Assembly: GCA_030062745.1 (NCBI GenBank)
Contig: CP099847.1
Location: 3,952,304-4,016,303, forward strand
DNA length: 64,000 nucleotides
Reading direction: 5' to 3'
From: Capitulum mitella
Lineage: Eukaryota; Arthropoda; Thecostraca; Pollicipedomorpha; Pollicipedidae
Of this stretch, positions 58,870 through 64,000 are shown in pieces. A model generated the notes under the pieces. That model was not told where the DNA came from and searched no databases. It worked only from the letters and a program-made list of their open reading frames with translations. Numbering within the stretch: position 1 is the first letter of the stretch; the number at the start of each line of letters is the position of its first letter. The translations under genes were made by a program, and so were the position numbers.

Positions 58870-58950
58870 CCATGAGCGGTAGCTGATTGGTAGAGCGTTG
58901 GTCTTCCCGTCCAAGCAAGATGGGTTCGAAACGCCTCGATATTTGGCCGG
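58870..58950 (+). repeat. tRNA-derived SINE head (or decayed tRNA gene)
   Basis: TAGCTGATTGGTAGAGCG (58880-58897) is a good A box/D arm and GGGTTCGAAACGCC (58922-58935) a good B box, 42 bp apart, as in RNA polymerase III genes. The anticodon arm TTGG-loop-CCAA would give a TCC-like anticodon. The acceptor ends do not pair and the T stem has two mismatches, so it is not a working tRNA. Unique sequence follows directly, as in the body of a tRNA-derived SINE; no poly-A or target duplication was found. Confidence 0.7.
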
Positions 58951-59572
58951 CGATTCAGCTGGCAACAGCCCACCACGGGGTCGCGCTAACTACCACACAG
59001 TCCTGTCACATCCGTCGCGGCGCGTTGAACTTTCGCGGCAAAATCGGCCGTTGCCTGGAACTGAGCGATCGGCTGCAGGAGTCGGCGTCTACGCAACAAA
59101 TTCTGCTCAGCACGGGCTCCGATCCCTAACGTCACACTATCAAATCGCTCAAGTCAAACAAAAAAGTCCGTTCGTCCCCTATGTTTCAAGCAACTCGGTA
59201 TTTTCTGGTTTGAGAGACCGGTAACATTCACAGTCAATGGTTTAGATCATCGATTTGATCATCCCTTTCAAAGACGAGGTCACACTGGAATCATTTCCTA
59301 GGGATAGTCACCCACATTCAAGGGCAAACGCCGGAGGTTTAGGGTTTCGCCCCAGGCTAAGGACATTCTTTGTAGTCACACGAGCCACAGGTGGTTTTTC
59401 CTGTGCTTTAGTTTGCCCGGGCACTCACGGAGCTGACCTTGGTACTCTTAAATGCGTTGAGCTCCTCAGAGTTGGGTGAGCTTCCAGCTGCTTTGTGCAA
59501 GCCATTGGAAAAGTCGAGGCATCGTGCTTTTTGGCTTAAATGTTCAATTGAGTGGAGTGACAGCTCCACCGG
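58951..59572. other. Spacer, possibly SINE body then unassigned
   Basis: The first 150-250 bp may be the SINE tail (no second copy to prove it). Nothing else recognised. Confidence 0.35.
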
Positions 59573-59980
59573 CAGGGGCGTCGATTTCTGTAGATGATTG
59601 GGGGGCCAAGCCGAGAGCCAGACAACCTAACCTCCCCCAAATGTGGGTTTCTCAGCGGATTTAGCCTACGTTGTTTCGACCGACAGAAATTTACAAAACT
59701 TTTGTTAGTATTTATCGCATGAAAATTACATTTGTCCGCATGTAAATAAGTGTATATATAGAGAGAAGGTAGGAAAATGGGTAAATACATTACTATAGAC
59801 TTTATCCTTTACTTTCTTCCTATCTGCTATCTATTGCGGCCGTCATTTTCGGTACTATTTCCCATCTCCTCTTAAAACTGACAGAAAATATTAAGATGGT
59901 TTCAAACCAACATTAAGTGGGCCCAAATCAACACTGGGTGAGCCAAGGCCCTCTCAGAAGAATACATATCGACACCCCTG
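59573..59980 (+). mobile_element. Miniature TIR element, family D copy 2
   Basis: 408 bp with left end CAGGGGCGTCGATTTCTG and right end, reverse-complemented, CAGGGGTGTCGATATG, a near-perfect TIR of hAT style. It aligns in direct orientation with 23844-24285. Flanking octamers TCCACCGG and CCTAATGG agree at only 4 of 8, so the target duplication is doubtful. Confidence 0.75.
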
Positions 59981-60620
59981 CCTAATGGGGACTTTGACTC
60001 ATTTTTGGGAAGCTTGGCTCCTGGCTCAGCCTCTTTTCAAACCCACGACATCTTCCATTCACCTGCTGACATTTGCTGTCCGCTGAACAGTCACAAATGT
60101 TCGGCTGTTGCTGACGTTACGGGGTCCGCTGTCGATTCGGAGTCCCTCTTTGACAGGACGGTTTCTGGTCCCGGATCCCCTGGCACGTTCACAGCACTGT
60201 CCTTGTAATTTTTTTTTTTTTGGTCTGTACGTCGATGCTCGCTTATTAATGAAGAAAATGTCGTGCCTTCAACACTAATGCATTGGCCACCAATGGAGAA
60301 GGAAGAAACACCACATGGTTCTTTTTTCCTGCGGGTCTTTGTATCTTAAGAGGAAATACGTACGTGAAAGACACAAAATACAGCAGAGTAACGAAACCAA
60401 TGCTGGTATCTATACACGTTTTCCATCATCTCTAGAGCTACATGTCCGTGTCTGGCTGTCACCTGTAGCATCTTGAACAAATACTTCATATTTCACTTCA
60501 CCAAAGGCGACCCCACTCAATCTAGCATTAAAACATCTCTACGGAGGGAAATCGATTACATCTTCCGGCCCACTACTGTAATTACGGCCGAGGAACCCCT
60601 GAACCGTAAAGAAAGTATTC

Positions 60621-60648
60621 AGACAAAGCCGTGAATACGGCTTTGTCT
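60621..60648. other. Perfect 12-bp hairpin, GAAT loop
   Basis: AGACAAAGCCGT, loop GAAT, then ACGGCTTTGTCT. It ends 12 bp before the left end of element C2 and is outside its target duplication. Confidence 0.9.
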
Positions 60649-60660
60649 CTGATTTATGGT

Positions 60661-60950
60661 CAGGGACGTAGCCAAGGCGGGCCATGGGGCCATGCCCCCC
60701 CCCCCCTTCCCTGAGCCAAGCGGTCTACACTAGATACATGGCGATTTCGCATGAATATGTAACAGTGATGATATATGTCCTGCAAAAACAAACATTACAT
60801 GTTTTCCAGTGCATTAAATATGAGATAAATTGCCTAAAATGGCTGCCTTTTCTTGTAAATTTCGTCATATGCCTGTGGCATATGACGAAATTTGACATTT
60901 GCCCCCCCTCCCCCGGGAAAATCCTGGCAACGTGCCTATGCCTATGCCTA
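60661..60950 (+). mobile_element. Miniature hAT-like element, family C copy 2, intact 8-bp duplication
   Basis: The left end reads CAGGGACGTAGCCAAGG. The exact octamer TTTATGGT flanks both sides (60653-60660 and 60951-60958). The right end, reverse-complemented, contains TAGGCACGTTGCCAGG, but in front of it the hexamer TAGGCA is present two more times, so the terminus has been extended by 12 bp without disturbing the duplication. A perfect hairpin lies inside at 60857-60893. A C13 run follows the left end. Non-coding, 290 bp. Confidence 0.85.
60857..60893. other. Perfect 17-bp hairpin inside element C2
   Basis: AAATTTCGTCATATGCC, loop TGT, then the exact reverse complement. In copy C1 the same place (about 25065-25105) has only a mismatched stem, so C2 preserves or has restored perfect pairing. 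Confidence 0.93.
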
Positions 60951-60959
60951 TTTATGGTA

Positions 60960-62365
60960 CACCAAATACGATGATACATGCTTCATGCATTGTGCTCTGG
61001 ACAACCATAAACCATAGTCAAAAGCACATAACAGAAAAAAACAGAAGCACGCATCTCCGGATTCCGGAAGAAGAAGGAAGAAGACCCACGGCCACCAAGG
61101 GACTACCTGAGACCGAAATATCGGTGCGTTTCGAGCAGAGCAGAAACTGGACGTCGACGCAGCGGGGCGCTCGACTCGCGTCCTGATAGCCATTTGGGTC
61201 CGGCCGGCTGCTTGAAAAGATAACGGCATGGCAGACCAATGCATTGTCCTGCTCAACTTAAGGGATGTTCGAACGCTACTCGTTCTCGGCGTCTGATGAC
61301 TGGTAACACCGAAACAGATCTGGTGCAATATTTTTTTTTAGAGTTACCACTCATGACATTCCAAAAACGAATCGCAACTGAAAAAAAACGCCCAACTGCA
61401 AACCAGATTACAGTGTTCACTATCTCCGTGGCCATGACAGATTGAAAGAATTAACGGGTAAAAACACTTCAGTTTGATGGCCGAATAATTTCATTGCAGT
61501 TTTAACTTAGCTATTAACGACGTCATTTTTTTATTCGTCATTTTGTAAAGACGTTGTGTGCCCAAACTGATTCTCTTCGTAATGACGTTCTCCTGGACAA
61601 TGACGAGGAAGACTAATACGGAAGTGAAGAAAATGCTCATAACAGTTCATTCCATAATCATTGCTTGCTTGCAACAAGCAACGCCATCCTTTAATAATGG
61701 CATGTTCGTGATTTAACGTATTCATGGGTGCGTTTCTCAGAGACTGGAACCCTGCATCAAAGTATTAAAAAAAACGGAATGTCTTGGCAATCAGTTTGCC
61801 ACACATAAGATCAAATCGCTCAGATCTGTAGAAACAACTGCGTCAGACAGGCGCCATCTCAAAAAGAATCGCATATCCCCTCCGATGGTTCGTTGCACTT
61901 CTACTCAGGACGGCTCAGTGGGAGAATGGCTCAGTATGTCCCGGATGGGACGTCTGTGAACACTGCCACCTGTCAACAGGCTCTTCTTGCCCAAACCTCA
62001 AATGTCGTGACGTTTCTGGAAGTTCTCGACGGCTTTCGTAGGTTTCGCCAGACGCAAAGTCGTCTCTCAAGTCGTCACAGTTAATGAGCTTTGTCCCGAT
62101 ATACTTCTCTGTTCATGGTCAACGAGAACAATATGCCCAGTTTACGAGCGGCGGGAAGGGTATGTTATGACGTTGTTGATGTTGTTGGTGACAGCAACCA
62201 GAAAACGTAAATTACCTGCCATTTCAGGGCAACGCAAGGGGAGAATTAGAGTAGAAATAAAAGTTACGTAGACCAAAAGTGAACTAGGTCGCGAACAAAC
62301 CAGATGTCTTTTTTACTACATAATCTTGCAGACCAGATTACGGATAGCACGCAACATAAAAGGTG
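60960..62365. other. Unassigned spacer
   Basis: No gene recognised. A 126-codon minus-strand frame at 60948-61328 has no motif. Confidence 0.4.
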
Positions 62366-62371
62366 ACTTAC

Positions 62372-63690
62372 CTTGGTGAGATCCAATCCTCAAGATCGCT
62401 GGAAGGTCCGCACTGCACTTGGCTTTGCCCCCTCCCCCCCGCCCAAGCTACACTGATTCTGCACTGGCACTCTCTCCTCTCCAGTTTTCGATTGCCGCAA
62501 ACAAAGCAGACATGAGCAGTCTTGACGCAGGTGCGCCGGAACTCGCCGCCGCGCCAGAATCGCCGCTGTTTGGTATTCCATCAGCGTGCGGCGTCGTCGG
62601 CCGCCCAGCAGCAGACCCGGCCTGAAGCAGACAAAAACGGCGTCAGACGCGGCCGAAAAACGCGCGCCGTCGTCGCTAGGCACGGGGTAAAGGAAGCCGC
62701 GCGCCGCCGACCGCCGCCTAGCAACAGCCGACGCCGCCGGCGAAACGGCGCGGGAAAATTCAAACCGAGAGAGCGAAGGGTTGCGGCTCCGGCGGCGGTC
62801 GGCTGGCCCGGCTCGGAGGCGGGGGCGAGGGAGGGGCTTGTTCCGCTCACTTCCGCTATCTGAGGCCGATGACGAGGCGCCATCCTGTGGCGTCTGGGCG
62901 GCTGCCGCGGGACCAGTCTGGCAGGGGGGCCGAGACTCAAAAGTCCGACAGGCGGCCACCAGTCCCGGCCCCCACAGCGCTCCAGCAGGGCCCTGCCGGT
63001 GGCTGCCCACACAGCGGCGGTGGCTGGTGCGCCATTGTCGACACACCAACACTGCACCGAGTCCCGAAACCACACCGGCGCACGGGTTCCATCACTCGCA
63101 CAGTGCGACGGGACGGCGCTGCGCCGGGCGCCGGCGCCGGTACAGGGCCGGCAGCGGCCGCCGCCGGCCGGCCGGCCGGACCGGCGGACGCGCCGCCACC
63201 GCCGCCGCCGCCACCCACTATCGACCACACGCCGCGGCGCCCGGCACGCGCCGCCGGGCGCGCACGCACACGCACGATCCGCTTACGGTAGGTTCTCAGC
63301 CGAGAGCGGCGGCAGCGGCGGCGGCGGCGGCGGCGGCGGCGGACCGGGCGGACGCGGCGGAGGCGGTGAACGGCGGCCGCGGCGCTGCTCGCCTGACCAC
63401 CGACTCCGGGCGGCGGCCGGCCGGTCGCACAGCTGAGCCGCCGCCGCTCGGGAGGAGCCTGTGCAACGCGCCGGCGTGCAATCTGGCCATGAGGGCGGAG
63501 CCAGCGGAGCGTGGTGGACGCCAGCACCGGTCGGCCGGCGCCGCCGCTCAGTGCAGCGGCGGCGGCCGGGCGGCGCGGCCGAGCTGACGGCGGCGGCCGC
63601 GGCCAGGCGGGGCCGCCGCCGACCGCTCACCACACAAGGTTCAGCCCCGGCCGGTGCAAAGTCGCCGCTAACGCCGGCCAGTGCGATCTC
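62372..63690 (-). promoter_or_regulatory. CpG island, possible 5' exon of a minus-strand gene
   Basis: About 1.3 kb of very dense CpG with (CCG)n at 63188-63210 and (GGC)n at 63310-63345. CACTTCCGC at 62847 is an ETS-type site. Frames are open on both strands because stops are rare, so long frames (to 268 codons) carry no weight. At the left border the minus strand reads CACCAAG then GTAAGTCACC, a full match to the splice donor consensus (exon end at 62372), which would fit a first exon transcribed leftward. No downstream exon could be recognised. GC-rich repeat DNA remains an alternative. Confidence 0.4.
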
Positions 63691-64000
63691 TCGATGCCCT
63701 TGAGACGAGCAGAAACGAGCCCATATGAGTGGTTTATAACTGATTTTGGCGCAGCGACAAAGTCTATTGAAGCAGCAATAATGCGGTCCCTAACGATGGT
63801 CATGGAGACCCTGTTAAGATCTGGTGTAGCAACAGAACATACGACCCTCTCCGCGGCAAGAGTGACCAGCTTTTCAAAACTGAATTCGACAATATGGCTG
63901 AGCGGATGAAAAGGTGGGCTTCGGATGTCAGTGGGAGGCCGGTGCTGGCTACGCCAGGACGTGTCGGAGATTAAACCATTCATGAAAACCGACAGATGTG
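63691..64000. other. Unassigned right edge
   Basis: Normal-composition DNA after the CpG island. A plus frame with FITDFGAATKSIEAAIMRSL (in 63511-63909) is not recognised. Confidence 0.35.

Noticed and set aside
58873..58945. Functional tRNA gene
   Set aside because: Acceptor strands do not pair and the T stem has mismatches; only the polymerase III boxes are preserved.
62390..63633. Several frames of 113-268 codons in the right-end CpG island
   Set aside because: All six frames are open because TA-containing stops are rare at this composition; no domain or codon pattern favours one.

Overview
This window looks like accessory (intergenic or intronic) DNA of a multicellular animal. There are no prokaryotic operons, no long uninterrupted genes and no rRNA. 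It contains decayed retroelement pieces, many short terminal-inverted-repeat (TIR) elements, micro- and minisatellites, and CpG-dense blocks. The abundance of TGACC/GGTCA words, (AT)n/(AC)n tracts and hAT-like and TTAA-flanked elements would suit a marine invertebrate. That is an impression only; no gene here fixes the taxon.

Layout. 0-6.2 kb: microsatellites, a Penelope-like C-terminal remnant (minus strand), a TTAA element (A1), then two long degenerate satellites (about 230 bp and 275 bp periods). 6.2-7 kb: a decayed LTR-retrotransposon Gag with zinc knuckle. 9.4-20 kb: repeat-dense, with TTAA elements H1, A2, B1 and H2, a 21-bp minisatellite and hAT-like miniature elements. 20-24 kb: a relatively unique stretch with a perfect GAAA-loop hairpin. 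23.8-28.4 kb: hAT-like and Tourist-like miniature elements and a 14-bp minisatellite. 28.4-44 kb: mostly unassigned, with a 44-bp minisatellite, two small dispersed-repeat pairs, a set of alternative hairpins and one weak candidate exon. 44.7-55.7 kb: CpG-dense blocks alternating with at least eight separate tandem arrays, interrupted at 49.9-51.9 kb by a decayed LINE that itself carries a 701-bp TIR insertion. 56-61 kb: TTAA element B2, a tRNA-derived SINE head, and hAT-like elements D2 and C2. 62.4-63.7 kb: a strong CpG island that could be the 5' end of a host gene read on the minus strand.

No complete host protein-coding gene could be supported. Most open frames are either in GC-rich stop-poor DNA or are tandem repeats whose period is not a multiple of three. 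The clearest results are: (1) three 1.2-kb TTAA-flanked element families, each present at least twice, sharing a subterminal palindrome-like box and dense AGGTCA-type half-sites; (2) a set of hAT-like miniature elements with recognisable, partly decayed 8-bp target duplications; (3) the insertion in the LINE, whose empty site can be read from the reading frame.
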